64,000 nt of DNA from contig NZ_JAUSVF010000001.1 in NCBI RefSeq assembly GCF_030814475.1, positions 1,881,001 through 1,945,000 on the forward strand. The letters run 5' to 3'. Both the position numbers and the translations under genes were made by a program. Under the pieces are notes generated by a model. That model saw only the letters and a list, made by a program, of their open reading frames with translations, searched no databases and was not told where the DNA came from. This stretch comes from Pararhizobium capsulatum DSM 1112 (GTDB lineage Bacteria > Pseudomonadota > Alphaproteobacteria > Rhizobiales > Rhizobiaceae). How positions within the stretch are numbered: the first letter of the stretch is position 1; every line of letters begins with the position of its first letter. Of this stretch, positions 16,515 to 26,463 are shown piece by piece.

Positions 16515-18002
16515 TTGTGGGTATTGGCCGTCTCGCTTTTCGTGCTGCCGAACAGCCTGCTGTTCAGCGTGGGCATCCGGTATATGAGCGGGGCCGGTAG
16601 CTTTGCCGAGAAATTGCATCCGTCTTTCTATTTGCTCTTCCTGATCTGCTGCATGACAGCGATGCTTCGACAAGGTGCCAGGAGGAATATCTCTCTCTGG
16701 ATCCGCAACGGTTGGCGCGCGCCATGCCTGTGCGCTGGCTTTGCCCTCTCGATCGTTTCATTTCTGGCGCGCAGCGGTGGTGGCGATCTCTCTTCGATCA
16801 TCGTCACGTTCCTGGCACCGGGCATGCTCGCCTATGCCCTGCAATTTGCCAGCCGTCGGACGATCTCGATAGTTTCCACCTTCCTTGCATTCTTCTTCGT
16901 CGCCAATTCCATGCTCGGCATATTCGAGTTTCTGTCGGGACTGCGGCTCCTGCCTTTCTACGCGGCAGACCAGCTGATCACATTCGACAACAGGCCGACT
17001 GCGCTGCTTGGTCATCCGCTCATCAATGCCCTTCTGACTTGCGCCGTGCTGTTGATTTCGCTCTCAAAACTCGTATCCCTTGGCCTGGCGTTGCGTCGCC
17101 TCTTCTGCGCAGGCCTGCACCTCTGCGCGGCGGTTGTTTTCGGCGGGCGCGCGGCACTCGTCCTCTCCGGTTGCCTCGCCACGTTTTTTCTGTTCCGACA
17201 TTTCGGAGTGCTGTCGAAGGTGAGGGTGTTTTTCAGTCGCCGCGCGATGACGCTGGCTTTGCTGGGCCTCATCTGCCTCGCCATGCTTTTCATGTCTGGT
17301 ATTGCCGATCCGCTGCTCGAACGCTTCGTTGCCTCCGCCAAGAGCGATCACGCGCGCATCGCATCTGCAGCTGTTTTGACGCAGTTGACCCCGGTCGAAT
17401 GGCTGATCGGAATGGAGCCCGATCTTCGTCGCGCCTACCAAGCAATGCTCGAAACACCCTTTGGTTTCGAGAGCGCGCCGATCGCAATGACGACAGCCTA
17501 CGGCTTGCCGCTGACTTTACTCCTCTTGCTGTCAACCTGGAGCCTGCTGTCCCGTTTCGCCCGCGATGCCTTTGCAGGTTCGCGTGCTGTCATCGTCTAT
17601 TTAATGCTGGCGAGCTGGACATCGTTGTCGATTGGCTCGAAGTCGCTGCTGATTTCCCAAATGCTGATCATTCTGCTCTGCGCCCGCATTCCAGCTGATG
17701 GAACAATGCCTGCACGCGCCGTGGCGAAGGATCGTCGGCCATCGGCCTTCCGCCGTTTTGCCTTCAGCCCGAAGTCGCGCTTCATCCTGACCGATGCGCC
17801 GGTGCCGCTTGTGGCGCGTGAAGCAAGCGTTATATGTTCACATCATGCAGTGGAGCGACCAGGCCATTATTCTCGGCGTCAAACGCCATGGCGAGACTTC
17901 GGTCATCGCCGAGGTGATGACCCGCTCCCATGGGCGCCATCTGGGTATGGTGCGTTCGGGACGTTCGCGGACGATGCAGCCGGTGCTCCAGCCGGGCAAT
18001 GA
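16515..18002 (+). CDS. Polysaccharide polymerase-like membrane protein
   Basis: The product has 495 residues as the frame stands, with about ten hydrophobic segments (for example [51 protein letters not shown]) and a large loop around the middle. The layout resembles VpsF/Wzy/O-antigen-ligase-type proteins that polymerise or ligate surface polysaccharide at the periplasmic side. Two oddities: the only start is a TTG without a ribosome-binding site, while an in-frame ATG at 16452 is cut off by TAG at 16488; and the last ~52 codons run into recO in another frame and look non-native. The gene may be mutated at its 5' end and at its true stop. Confidence 0.6.
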   Translation: MWVLAVSLFVLPNSLLFSVGIRYMSGAGSFAEKLHPSFYLLFLICCMTAMLRQGARRNISLWIRNGWRAPCLCAGFALSIVSFLARSGGGDLSSIIVTFLAPGMLAYALQFASRRTISIVSTFLAFFFVANSMLGIFEFLSGLRLLPFYAADQLITFDNRPTALLGHPLINALLTCAVLLISLSKLVSLGLALRRLFCAGLHLCAAVVFGGRAALVLSGCLATFFLFRHFGVLSKVRVFFSRRAMTLALLGLICLAMLFMSGIADPLLERFVASAKSDHARIASAAVLTQLTPVEWLIGMEPDLRRAYQAMLETPFGFESAPIAMTTAYGLPLTLLLLLSTWSLLSRFARDAFAGSRAVIVYLMLASWTSLSIGSKSLLISQMLIILLCARIPADGTMPARAVAKDRRPSAFRRFAFSPKSRFILTDAPVPLVAREASVICSHHAVERPGHYSRRQTPWRDFGHRRGDDPLPWAPSGYGAFGTFADDAAGAPAGQ

Positions 18003-18591
18003 GGTGGAGCTGGTCTGGCGCGCGCGGCTTGAGGAGCATATGGGCGATTTTCGCATGGAGCCGGTGCGCCTGCGTGCCGCGCAGCTCATGGAGAGCGCTA
18101 CGGCTCTTTACGGCGTTCAGGCGATGGCGGCGCTCCTGCGGCTTCTGCCGGAGCGGGATCCGCATCTCTATCTCTATGATTCGCTTTCGATCATCCTTGA
18201 CCATCTCCACGATCCTGCCGATGCCGGCGAGCTTTTCGTGCGCTTCGAGATTTCGGTGCTGAATGATCTTGGATTTGGCCTTGATCTTGCGGAATGCGCG
18301 GCGACCGGCGCTAGAACTGATCTGATTTATGTCTCGCCAAAGTCGGGCCGCGCCGTGAGCCGCGAGGCCGGCGCACCCTATGCGGACCGGATGCTGGTGC
18401 TGCCCGCCTTCCTTTCCGACCGCTCGCGCGGTGCCGATCATGACAGCCTGCTCGCCGCCTTCCGCATGACCGCGCATTTTCTCAACCGCCATGTCTATGA
18501 GCCGCGCGGTATCACCCTGCCTGCAGCCCGCGACGGTTTCGTGCAGTCGGCGCTGAAAGTTCTTAAATCGACGGCGTCTGCCGCTTCCTGA
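17845..18591 (+). CDS. recO: DNA repair protein RecO
   Basis: The product has 248 residues, the usual RecO length. I choose ATG 17845 ([20 protein letters not shown]), the conserved beginning. The N-terminal OB fold (about 1-80) is followed by a helical domain. It mediates loading of RecA onto SSB-coated gaps together with RecR in the RecFOR pathway. The zinc-finger cysteines seen in some RecO proteins are largely absent, as in other rhizobial RecO. The 5' end overlaps the preceding membrane-protein frame by about 158 bases. A thioesterase gene follows 30 bases downstream. Confidence 0.92.
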   Translation: MQWSDQAIILGVKRHGETSVIAEVMTRSHGRHLGMVRSGRSRTMQPVLQPGNEVELVWRARLEEHMGDFRMEPVRLRAAQLMESATALYGVQAMAALLRLLPERDPHLYLYDSLSIILDHLHDPADAGELFVRFEISVLNDLGFGLDLAECAATGARTDLIYVSPKSGRAVSREAGAPYADRMLVLPAFLSDRSRGADHDSLLAAFRMTAHFLNRHVYEPRGITLPAARDGFVQSALKVLKSTASAAS

Positions 18592-18621
18592 ACCCGTTCC
18601 CAGAAAAGGTTTTGCGTTTCG

Positions 18622-19134
18622 ATGACTGTTGAGATTTATCCCGGAGTGACCGTCCCCGGTATCGGCACCTTGCCGCTTGAGGTTATTGCACAGCAAAGTG
18701 GCCTTGAGGCGATGCAGGGCCTGCTGGATGGTAACTACCCTGCGCCGCCGATGGCCGCCACCTTGAAATTCACGCTGACGGAAGTGGAAGAGGGCAGGGT
18801 CGTCTTCAAGGGACTACCCACAGCCGAGTATCTCAATCCGCTCGGCACCGTCCATGGCGGCTGGGCCGCGACGATCATGGATTCCGCCCTTGGCTGTGTC
18901 GTCATGACGGCGCTGAAAGCGGGCGAGGCCTACACGACTATCGAGTTCAAGGTCAATCTGGTGCGTCCGTTGCTGCCGGGCATGGGCGAAGTCTTCTGCG
19001 AGGGTAAAATCGTGCACCGCGGTCGCACCATCGCCACGTCGGAATGCTGGCTGAGGGACGGCAAGGGCAAGCTTCTCGCGCATGGCACGGAAACCTGCGT
19101 GATCTTTCCCATCGAAAACCTGACGCGCGGATAA
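18622..19134 (+). CDS. PaaI-type hotdog thioesterase
   Basis: The product has 170 residues. The hotdog fold is marked by NPLGTVHGGWAATIMDSALG (about residues 73-92), the HGG motif with the downstream Asp characteristic of PaaI/YbgC-type acyl-CoA thioesterases, and by IEFKVNLVRPL. It should hydrolyse an acyl- or aryl-CoA in the cytosol; the substrate is unknown. It lies just after recO in the same direction and 100 bases before the DUF2339 gene, so it could share transcripts with either. Confidence 0.85.
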   Translation: MTVEIYPGVTVPGIGTLPLEVIAQQSGLEAMQGLLDGNYPAPPMAATLKFTLTEVEEGRVVFKGLPTAEYLNPLGTVHGGWAATIMDSALGCVVMTALKAGEAYTTIEFKVNLVRPLLPGMGEVFCEGKIVHRGRTIATSECWLRDGKGKLLAHGTETCVIFPIENLTRG

Positions 19135-19235
19135 CTATAGACATTGATCAGCTTCGACCGAATGAAGCATGGGGCCAATACGTCAAAGAACAACAGGATC
19201 GCGCTTGGCGTGGTCGGCAAGTTTGGGGGATATTC

Positions 19236-22112
19236 ATGATCGAGATCGTCGCCCTTGTCGGTTTCGTCATCGCCATCATGGCGCTGATGAACGGTCGCCG
19301 CACGGCTGAGCGGCTGGAGACGGAACTCGAAGCCATCAGGGCGGAATTGAAGCGTCTTGAGGCAACCGGCGTTGTGGCCGCGCCCGTTCAGGTTAGCGAC
19401 ACTGTCCTCGAAAACAGCGATGCAACCGATGGCTCCTCTCAGGAGGCGCCCTCCACGGAGCCCCTTGCGCAGACAGCTTCATCGCAAGAGCTTTCCCGGC
19501 AGGAAAAGGTCGAGCGCGTGTCTAGTGGCGAGCCTTGGGGCAAGGCGCCGGAGGAAAAGACAGCCGATACCGTCGCGTCGCGCCCGAAGGAAAGTCTGGA
19601 AAGCCGGCTCGGTGCCCGCTGGGCCGTCTGGGTCGGCGGTGTCGCCCTGGCGTTGGGCGGCGTCTTCATGGTGCGTTATTCGATCGAGGCGGGCTTGCTC
19701 AGCCCGGCCGTACGTCTTTGCCTGGCGACAGTCTTCGGTCTCCTGCTGGTGGGCGCTGGCGAATTCATTCGCCGGCGGGCGCTGCCGACCACCGTCGGTG
19801 GCTTCAATACCGATCAGTTCAACAATGCGATGATCCCCGGTATCCTCACCGCCGCCGGCGCCGTGACGCTCTTTGGCGTCGTCTATGCCGCCTATGGCAT
19901 CTATGGCTTCATGGGTGCCGGTTTGGCCTTTATCCTGCTGGGGTTGGTTTCGCTCGCAACGGTGGCTCTCTCGCTGCGCCACGGACAGGCACTGGCCGGT
20001 CTCGGACTCTTCGCCTCCATGATGACGCCGGGTCTGATCTCTTCGGAAAGTCCACAGCCTTGGGTCTTGTTCGGCTATCTGGCCGTCGCCTGGCTGGCGA
20101 CATTCCTTGCGGCACGCCTTCGGCGCTGGGCCGTCGTGCCGTCGCTCGCCAATATCGGGCTCTGCCTCTGGTCGCTTGTCTATATCGCATCCTCTCCCCC
20201 CTTCGAGGCGATGCCGGTCGCTTTCATCGTTCTGGTCATGGTTGCTGGTGTCGGGTTGGTCTGGCCGGCCGGTGAGCCGCTTTCGGAGGGGGTGCCAGCG
20301 ACTGCGCAGCCGGTTGCTGAGGAGGCCGGCGAAGATGACACCAGCGGCCCCAGGGAGGAGGTTCCGTCTCCGGCATACAGCCCATGGCAGGCTGCGCTGC
20401 AGCCACCCTTTGCCGCCATTGCCATCACGGCAGCCGTCAGTGGCGGGTTGATAGCGCTCGGTCTTGTCAGTCCCGTCTTTTCCGCTTCCGACAAAGGAGT
20501 GCTTGGCTTTGTAATCGCCATCGTGGCGCTGGCCTGCCTCGGCGCCTTCAGGGCGAATGCGATCTACGCAGCGATGGGCGCTGCCATTGCCGCCGTGCTT
20601 GGTCTGGGAAATGTGCTGGCGCTTGGCGAGATGGTGGCGCTTATCGACTCGGGCCTGAACGGAGTTGTTGCGACTTTGCCCGTCAACGAATTCGCCGCGC
20701 GTCCTGCTGCGCTCGCTCTGGCTTTCGCCTTTGTCGTTTTCGCTGCCGCCGGTCTCCACCTGCGAAGCCGCACCCAGATTGCGCTCGCTGAAATATGGGC
20801 CGCAATCGGCGGGGGCGTTCCAGCAGCGCTAGTGGCGACGTCCTTCGTGATGACCGGCAATCTCTTATTCGATCCTCTCCACGGCGGTGTTGCCGCGTTG
20901 CTCGGTGTTATTCTCATTGCACTTGCGGAATGGCTCTCGCGCCGGGAGGAGACGGGGCAGGACGTTGCACTGCCGCAAGCCTTCCTCCTTGCCGGATCGC
21001 TGGCCCAGTTCGTCATCGCTTTGCACGCGCTGACTGACGGCTTGGCGACCACCATACTGATCGCGCTTCTCGGGACGGCCTATGTCGCGGCAACACGCTT
21101 GCGCCAATGGCAGGCCTTGCCATGGATGATGGTCGGCGCCGCGCTCGTCGTTCTTGCACGCATTGTCTGGGACCCCACGATTGTCGGTGCCGATGCGCTC
21201 GGTCGCACGCCGGTGTTCAATGCGCTGCTCGCCGGTTATGGCATTCCAGCACTCCTATTGGCGCTGTGCGCCTGGGAAATGCGCAACTGGCAGGGCATTC
21301 GGATACGCAATCTTCTGCAGGCAATGGCAAGTCTCTTTGTTCTGCTGACCGCCGCTATCCTGATACGCCATGCGATGAACGATGGCGTTCTCGACAGTGC
21401 GGTTCCCACCCTTGCCGAGCAGTCGCTATATACCCTGCTGGCGATCGGCGCGTCGGGCATATTCATGGCGCTCGATTTACGCTCACCCAGTCCGATTTTC
21501 CGCTACGGCGGCATGGTCATCGGCGTCTGGTCGATGCTTTCCGTGCTGTCGGCGCATCTTTTTGCACTTAACCCATATTTTTCCGGCGAGCGTCTGGGCC
21601 GGTTCCCGGTCGTCGATCTCCTGATGATCGGCTATCTCCTGCCGGGCATCGGTTACGGCGTGCTTGCCCGCTATGCCCGCACGCGCCGCCCCATGCCCTA
21701 TGTGATCGCGCTGGCCATATCGGCGGCCATCATGATCTTCGCCTGGGCAACGCTTTCTGTCCGCCGTTTCTGGCAGGGCGACGCCATCGCCAGCTGGAAC
21801 GGGTTTATCCCGGGCGAGACCTATACCTATTCCGTCGTGTGGCTGCTTCTGGGCGTGATCCTGCTGGCCGTGGGTTCGCGCTTTGATGCCAAGAGCTTGC
21901 GCATCACGTCCGCCGTGCTGGTCTTCATCGCGGTGCTCAAGGTGTTTCTTATCGACATGGCCAATCTGGAGGGTTTCCTGCGCGCCTTGTCATTTATCGG
22001 TCTTGGTACGGTGCTAATTGGCATCGGCCTTTTCTATCAGCGGATATTGTCGAGCAGGGCGTTACCGTCGGTCGAGATGCCAACGGCTCCGGAACCGGCA
22101 ACAGGCACCTAA
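19236..22112 (+). CDS. DUF2339 giant membrane protein
   Basis: The product has 958 residues, chosen from ATG 19236 (MIEIVALVGFVIAIMALMNG) after GGGGGA; the longer frame overlaps the thioesterase. It has one N-terminal membrane segment, a coiled-coil/acidic linker (about 25-125), then a long array of about 25 further membrane helices, the signature of DUF2339 proteins. A characteristic segment is RLGARWAVWVGGVALALGGV. The family is widespread in proteobacteria and its function is unknown; transport or envelope homeostasis are guesses. A short acidic cytosolic loop interrupts the helices at about residues 350-380. Confidence 0.85.
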   Translation: MIEIVALVGFVIAIMALMNGRRTAERLETELEAIRAELKRLEATGVVAAPVQVSDTVLENSDATDGSSQEAPSTEPLAQTASSQELSRQEKVERVSSGEPWGKAPEEKTADTVASRPKESLESRLGARWAVWVGGVALALGGVFMVRYSIEAGLLSPAVRLCLATVFGLLLVGAGEFIRRRALPTTVGGFNTDQFNNAMIPGILTAAGAVTLFGVVYAAYGIYGFMGAGLAFILLGLVSLATVALSLRHGQALAGLGLFASMMTPGLISSESPQPWVLFGYLAVAWLATFLAARLRRWAVVPSLANIGLCLWSLVYIASSPPFEAMPVAFIVLVMVAGVGLVWPAGEPLSEGVPATAQPVAEEAGEDDTSGPREEVPSPAYSPWQAALQPPFAAIAITAAVSGGLIALGLVSPVFSASDKGVLGFVIAIVALACLGAFRANAIYAAMGAAIAAVLGLGNVLALGEMVALIDSGLNGVVATLPVNEFAARPAALALAFAFVVFAAAGLHLRSRTQIALAEIWAAIGGGVPAALVATSFVMTGNLLFDPLHGGVAALLGVILIALAEWLSRREETGQDVALPQAFLLAGSLAQFVIALHALTDGLATTILIALLGTAYVAATRLRQWQALPWMMVGAALVVLARIVWDPTIVGADALGRTPVFNALLAGYGIPALLLALCAWEMRNWQGIRIRNLLQAMASLFVLLTAAILIRHAMNDGVLDSAVPTLAEQSLYTLLAIGASGIFMALDLRSPSPIFRYGGMVIGVWSMLSVLSAHLFALNPYFSGERLGRFPVVDLLMIGYLLPGIGYGVLARYARTRRPMPYVIALAISAAIMIFAWATLSVRRFWQGDAIASWNGFIPGETYTYSVVWLLLGVILLAVGSRFDAKSLRITSAVLVFIAVLKVFLIDMANLEGFLRALSFIGLGTVLIGIGLFYQRILSSRALPSVEMPTAPEPATGT

Positions 22113-22142
22113 GCCGCTATTGTTTCTCTTTCCGGATTGCCA

Positions 22143-22799
22143 ATGACAGTCTCAGCACAGCTTGCCGCCACTTTTGCGCCTTTTGAAGATCTCGCAACAC
22201 GCCTCTTGCCCCATGCCGTATCCAGCGATGACGGCTCCCATGATGTCGCCCATTTGCTCCGGGTCTGGAAAAATGCCTGTGCGATACAGGAAAAGGAGGG
22301 CGGCGATCTGCGTTTGCTTGCCGCTGCCGTTCTGCTGCATGATTGCGTTTCGGTGGAAAAGAATTCTCCACTGAGGTCTCAGGCTTCGCGCCTGGCAGCG
22401 GAAAAGGCATCCGGTCTCCTTGCTGACCTGGGTTGGTGCGTGTGGGATATAGGCGGTGTTGGCCATGCGATCCTCACGCACAGCTTCTCCGCCGACATCA
22501 TGCCCGAAACGCTCGAGGCGAAGATCCTTCAGGATGCCGATAGACTGGATGCGATCGGCATGGTCGGCGCCGCGCGCTGCTTCTATATCGCCGGGCGGAT
22601 GGGCAGTGCCCTCTATGATCCGCTCGATCCGCTGGCAAACAACCGCCCGCTTGACGACAAGGCCTATGCAATCGATCATTTCGAAACCAAGCTCTTTCGC
22701 CTGACGGATGGTTTCCAGACGACGGCGGGGCGGCGCATGGCCGAGAAGCGTCAGGCAAAGCTTGCCCAGGTGCTTGCGATGATGCTGGAAGAAATATAG
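22143..22799 (+). CDS. HD-domain phosphohydrolase
   Basis: The product has 218 residues from ATG 22143. The HD signature is visible: His in GSHDVAHLLRVW (about 31-42), the HD pair in VLLHDCVS and the distal Asp in LQDADRLDAIG, which together bind the metal pair. This is the YedJ/YpgQ-type of soluble HD phosphohydrolases. It would hydrolyse a phosphate ester, possibly a nucleotide; the substrate is not evident. It follows the DUF2339 gene by 30 bases and precedes a MOSC gene. Confidence 0.85.
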   Translation: MTVSAQLAATFAPFEDLATRLLPHAVSSDDGSHDVAHLLRVWKNACAIQEKEGGDLRLLAAAVLLHDCVSVEKNSPLRSQASRLAAEKASGLLADLGWCVWDIGGVGHAILTHSFSADIMPETLEAKILQDADRLDAIGMVGAARCFYIAGRMGSALYDPLDPLANNRPLDDKAYAIDHFETKLFRLTDGFQTTAGRRMAEKRQAKLAQVLAMMLEEI

Positions 22800-22878
22800 C
22801 CATTACAAGCAATTGCGGCCATCGGCGGAATCAGTCGGACAAGGCCTTGAATCGAAATGCGAACCGACAGGGTGCATC

Positions 22879-23724
22879 ATGAAGGTCATCGGATTGAACA
22901 TTCACCCACTGAAGAGCGGCAGGGCGATCCCCCAGACGAGCGTCGATATCGATATCGACGGTTTGCGTGGCGATCGTCGCTTCATGCTTACCGATCCCGA
23001 TGGCGGTTTCATCACGCAGCGCGAGTTGCAGAGCCTGGCGCAGGTCGAGGCAAGCCATGTCCCCGGCGGCGTTGCCCTCGCCATGAACGGCCACAAGCTT
23101 ACTGCCATCTTCGATCCGACCAAACGCCTGGATGTTCGCGTCTGGTCGAGCGACGTCAATGCTGCCGTTGCAGCCGATCATGTCAATACGACACTTTCGG
23201 GCTGGTTCGGACGCCCGGTGAGGCTCGTTTTCATGGATGCGCAGGCAAACCGTGCAGCGGGGGAGGAATGGGCCGGCGAGGCCGCCCCGGTCGGTTTTTC
23301 GGACGGATTTCCCGTGCTGATCACCACCATGGCGTCGCTTGCCGATCTCAACGTCACGCTGATATCCAAGGGGCAGGAGCCGGTCGGCATGGATCGCTTC
23401 CGCACCAACATCCTCGTCGACAATGACGAGCCGTGGGAAGAGGATTTCTGGGAAAGCGTCGAAATCGGCGGCATCGTCTTCGATCTCGTCAAGCCCTGTG
23501 CCCGCTGCATCATGACGACGCAGGACCAGATGACCGGCGAGCGCATCGGCGGTAACCCCATCCAGGGACTGGCCGAGAAGCGCATGTCGGCTGACCGTCG
23601 CGTGCCGGGCGTGCTCTTCGGCTGGAACGCCGTGCCGCGCACAACAGGCAAGCTCGGGCTCGGTGCGGAGGTGAAAATTCTGAAGCATCGGGAAGAGCGC
23701 TGGCCGATGAAAATTCGCGCTTGA
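22879..23724 (+). CDS. MOSC-domain protein
   Basis: The product has 281 residues, from ATG 22879 (MKVIGLNIHPLKSGRAIPQT). It has an N-terminal MOSC beta-barrel domain (about 1-120) followed by a MOSC domain (about 130-265) with the conserved cysteine in KPCARCIMTTQDQMTG, which in family members coordinates the molybdenum cofactor. Relatives include YcbX and mARC, which reduce N-hydroxylated compounds, usually with a separate electron donor. No ferredoxin domain is attached here, unlike E. coli YcbX, so it would rely on a partner. Confidence 0.88.
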   Translation: MKVIGLNIHPLKSGRAIPQTSVDIDIDGLRGDRRFMLTDPDGGFITQRELQSLAQVEASHVPGGVALAMNGHKLTAIFDPTKRLDVRVWSSDVNAAVAADHVNTTLSGWFGRPVRLVFMDAQANRAAGEEWAGEAAPVGFSDGFPVLITTMASLADLNVTLISKGQEPVGMDRFRTNILVDNDEPWEEDFWESVEIGGIVFDLVKPCARCIMTTQDQMTGERIGGNPIQGLAEKRMSADRRVPGVLFGWNAVPRTTGKLGLGAEVKILKHREERWPMKIRA

Positions 23725-23904
23725 TCATCCAGAGAAAGCGCCTGTCCAGTTGTGGCCACACCCGGAATCGCGGCAATCGATCAATTGCCTTGATCCAACG
23801 GTCATTTAATTTCGCTTTTTAGCCTCTGCTTGACGGCGTAATCTGCCGCCTCATGTCAGTGACGAGTGCCCGGATCGGGTGCCCGATCGATCCGGAGACT
23901 TTTC

Positions 23905-25146
23905 ATGTCGGCTGTATCCTCATCCACCACGCCAGCGAGCGTCGATCGCGCGACGATGCCCTGGCTGATCATCGTCTCCGGCTCCATCGTCGCGATGCTC
24001 ACATTCGGCCCGCGCTCGGCGATGGGCTTCTTCCAGCTGCCGATGCTTGCCGACACCGGCTGGGACCGCACCACCTTCGGCCTTGCCATGGCGCTGCAGA
24101 ACCTGTGTTGGGGTCTCGGACAGCCCTTCTTCGGCGCCATCGCCGACAAATACGGTACCTGGCGTGTGCTCGCCATGTCCGGCATTCTCTACGCCTGCGG
24201 TCTCGTTATGATGGCCTTTGCCACCGCGCCGATCTGGCTGCATATCGGCGGTGGTGTGCTTGTCGGGCTCGCTGTCGGTTCCGGTTCCTTCGGCATCATC
24301 CTCTCGGCCTTCGCCCGCAACGTCACGCCGCAGCAACGCTCCATGGCCTTCGGCATCGGCACGGCCGCGGGCTCCGCCGGCATGTTCCTGTTTGCGCCGC
24401 TCAGCCAGGCCTTGATTTCCACCTATGGCTGGCAGGATAGCCTCGTCTATCTCGGCGTGCTGATGCTTCTGGTGCCGCTGGTCGCCATTCCGCTGCGCGG
24501 CAATGCTTCTTCCGGTTCGCAGAAGGAAGTGCAGTACAAGCAGTCGATCGGCGAGGCGCTGAAGGAGGCGCTGAGCCACAAGAGCTATCTCTTGCTCGTC
24601 TCAGGCTTCTTCGTCTGCGGTTATCAGGTCGCCTTCATCACTGCCCATTTCCCGGCCTATATCGGGGATATCGGCATCGATGCCCGTTACGCTGTGATTG
24701 CGCTGGCGTTGATCGGCTTCTTCAACATCATCGGTTCGCTCTCGTCAGGCGTGATCTCGCAGAAATATTCCAAGCCCTATTTCCTGTCGCTGATCTATAT
24801 CGGCCGTTCGATTGCGGTCGCCGCCTTCCTGCTCCTGCCGCAGTCGCCGCTGTCGGTCATCATTTTCGCCATCGTCATGGGGCTGCTCTGGCTCTCCACG
24901 GTGCCGCCGACCAATGCGCTGGTCGCCATCATGTTCGGCACCCGCCATCTCGGCCTGCTCGGCGGCATCGTTTTCCTGTCGCACCAGATCGGCTCCTTCC
25001 TTGGTGTCTGGATGGGCGGTTATCTCTACGATCACTTCGGCTCGTACGATCCGGTCTGGTGGCTGGGCGTGGCGCTTGGCATCTTCGCCGCCATCGTCCA
25101 CTGGCCGATCCAGGAAAAGGCGGTCGTCCGTCCGGCCATGGCCTGA
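23905..25146 (+). CDS. MFS transporter
   Basis: The product has 413 residues from ATG 23905, preceded by CCGGAGAC; the frame extends back to a GTG at 23866 without benefit. Twelve membrane helices can be traced. The MFS loop 2-3 signature appears as GAIADKYGTWRVLAM. The overall pattern resembles the OxlT/MCT-like group of anion or monocarboxylate transporters. The substrate cannot be told. It is followed by hairpins that separate it from the NAD operon. Confidence 0.85.
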   Translation: MSAVSSSTTPASVDRATMPWLIIVSGSIVAMLTFGPRSAMGFFQLPMLADTGWDRTTFGLAMALQNLCWGLGQPFFGAIADKYGTWRVLAMSGILYACGLVMMAFATAPIWLHIGGGVLVGLAVGSGSFGIILSAFARNVTPQQRSMAFGIGTAAGSAGMFLFAPLSQALISTYGWQDSLVYLGVLMLLVPLVAIPLRGNASSGSQKEVQYKQSIGEALKEALSHKSYLLLVSGFFVCGYQVAFITAHFPAYIGDIGIDARYAVIALALIGFFNIIGSLSSGVISQKYSKPYFLSLIYIGRSIAVAAFLLLPQSPLSVIIFAIVMGLLWLSTVPPTNALVAIMFGTRHLGLLGGIVFLSHQIGSFLGVWMGGYLYDHFGSYDPVWWLGVALGIFAAIVHWPIQEKAVVRPAMA

Positions 25147-25156
25147 TCGCAAATTT

Positions 25157-25181
25157 GCCTCCCGATGAAAATTCGGGAGGC
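25157..25181 (+). terminator. Hairpin after MFS gene
   Basis: GCCTCCCGA (25157-25165) pairs perfectly with TCGGGAGGC (25173-25181) around a 7-base loop, 11 bases after the MFS stop. No T-run follows, so it may be a stabiliser or part of a two-hairpin termination region with the next hairpin. Confidence 0.5.
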
Positions 25182-25220
25182 GATCTTGAAAACCGTCACA
25201 AAACTTTCTAAATCGACATC

Positions 25221-25243
25221 ACCGGCAGCGCCGGTTTTCTTTT
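25221..25243 (+). terminator. Rho-independent terminator
   Basis: ACCGGC-AGC-GCCGGT (25221-25235) is followed by TTTCTTTT, a classic terminator shape. It lies downstream of the MFS gene and just upstream of the NAD operator, insulating nadA from read-through. Confidence 0.75.
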
Positions 25244-25247
25244 GGTC

Positions 25248-25274
25248 CTATTATGCTCAATTTGAGCAAAATAG
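25248..25274. promoter_or_regulatory. Palindromic operator of nadABC, likely NadQ site
   Basis: The 27-bp dyad is centred on 25261 with the core GCTCAATTTGAGC and only one mismatched pair (25253/25269). A TATTAT hexamer (25249-25254) that could serve as -10 box overlaps its left arm, so a bound repressor would block transcription of nadA, which starts 35 bases downstream. A NadQ-type regulator gene lies 5.5 kb away on the minus strand, and NadQ is known to control nadABC in alphaproteobacteria. That this is the NadQ site is inference from position and symmetry. Confidence 0.7.
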
Positions 25275-25308
25275 ATCTCCGCCGGAGGGGCGGAAGAAAG
25301 TGGGAGCG

Positions 25309-26385
25309 ATGAGCGTCGTCGAAAACATCAGCGGCACCGGCACTTTGAAGCCGATCACCGCGGCCGAGCGCTTCGGCATCATCGAGCGGCCGGACCTGAG
25401 CTTCACGCCAGCCATCGCTGCCGAGACGGAACATCTCTACCAGCGCGTCAAGGATTTCATCCCAGCCTTCGAATGGCCGGTTTATGCGCCCTACGTCGCC
25501 GCCATCAACCGGCTGAAGAGGGAGCGCAACGCCGTCATCCTCGCCCACAACTACCAGACGCCGGATATCTTCCATTGCGTCGCCGATATCGTAGGCGATT
25601 CACTGCAACTGGCGCGTGATGCCACCAAGGTCGATGCCGAGATCATTGTGCAGTGCGGCGTGCATTTCATGGCCGAGACCTCCAAGCTGCTCAACCCCGA
25701 AAAGACCATCCTGATCCCGGATGCGAAGGCTGGCTGCTCGCTGTCGGAGTCGATCACCGGTGCCGACGTGCGTTTGCTGAAGCAACGCTACCCAGGCGTG
25801 CCTGTCGTCACCTACGTCAACACGTCGGCCGATGTGAAGGCGGAGACCGATATCTGCTGCACCTCGTCCAACGTGCTCGCCGTCGTCGAAAGCCTTGAGA
25901 GCGATACCGTTCTTTGCATCCCCGACGAGTATCTGGCGATGAACGTCGCCAAGCAGACCAACAAGAAAATCCTGACCTGGAAGGGCCACTGCGAAGTGCA
26001 TGAGCGCTTCACGGCTGCCGAATTGCTCGCTTACAAGGATGCCAATCCCGGCATCGAGATCATCGGCCATCCCGAATGCCACCCGGACGTGATCGCCGTC
26101 TGCGATTTCGCCGGCTCCACCGCCGGCATGATCAACTACGTCAAGGACAAGCGGCCGCCGCGCGTGCTGCTCGTCACCGAATGCTCTATGGCCTCCAACA
26201 TCCAGGCGGAGATCGAAGGGGTAGAGTTCGTCAAGCCGTGCAATCTCTGTCCGCACATGAAGCGCATCACGCTGCCGAAGATCCTCGACAGCCTGTTGTT
26301 CATGACGGAGGAGGTGCTCGTCGACCCGGCCATCGCCGACCGCGCCCGCCTTGCCGTCGAGCGGATGGTAAACTTGAAGCAGTAG
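25309..26385 (+). CDS. nadA: Quinolinate synthase NadA
   Basis: The product has 358 residues from ATG 25309 with GGGAG before it; the upstream extension would read through the operator. NadA condenses iminoaspartate with dihydroxyacetone phosphate to quinolinate in de novo NAD synthesis, using a [4Fe-4S] cluster. The cluster cysteines are in [20 protein letters not shown] and [11 protein letters not shown], and the GCSLSES and HNYQTPDI motifs of the active site are intact. It is the first gene of nadA-nadB-nadC. Confidence 0.97.
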   Translation: MSVVENISGTGTLKPITAAERFGIIERPDLSFTPAIAAETEHLYQRVKDFIPAFEWPVYAPYVAAINRLKRERNAVILAHNYQTPDIFHCVADIVGDSLQLARDATKVDAEIIVQCGVHFMAETSKLLNPEKTILIPDAKAGCSLSESITGADVRLLKQRYPGVPVVTYVNTSADVKAETDICCTSSNVLAVVESLESDTVLCIPDEYLAMNVAKQTNKKILTWKGHCEVHERFTAAELLAYKDANPGIEIIGHPECHPDVIAVCDFAGSTAGMINYVKDKRPPRVLLVTECSMASNIQAEIEGVEFVKPCNLCPHMKRITLPKILDSLLFMTEEVLVDPAIADRARLAVERMVNLKQ

Positions 26386-26463
26386 TATCGCCTTTGCGGT
26401 CGAAAAGTTGTTCGGGAGGAACAATGACACGTGCTGGATATTGTGCTCGGAGCGCCCCACTTG

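Noticed and set aside
19479..20759. 426-residue antisense frame in the DUF2339 gene
   Set aside because: High-GC shadow of a strongly supported gene; its product is low-complexity and lacks any domain.
25165..25308. N-terminal extension of nadA
   Set aside because: It would make the operator and the terminator part of the coding sequence; the ATG at 25309 has a good ribosome-binding site and gives a normal NadA length.
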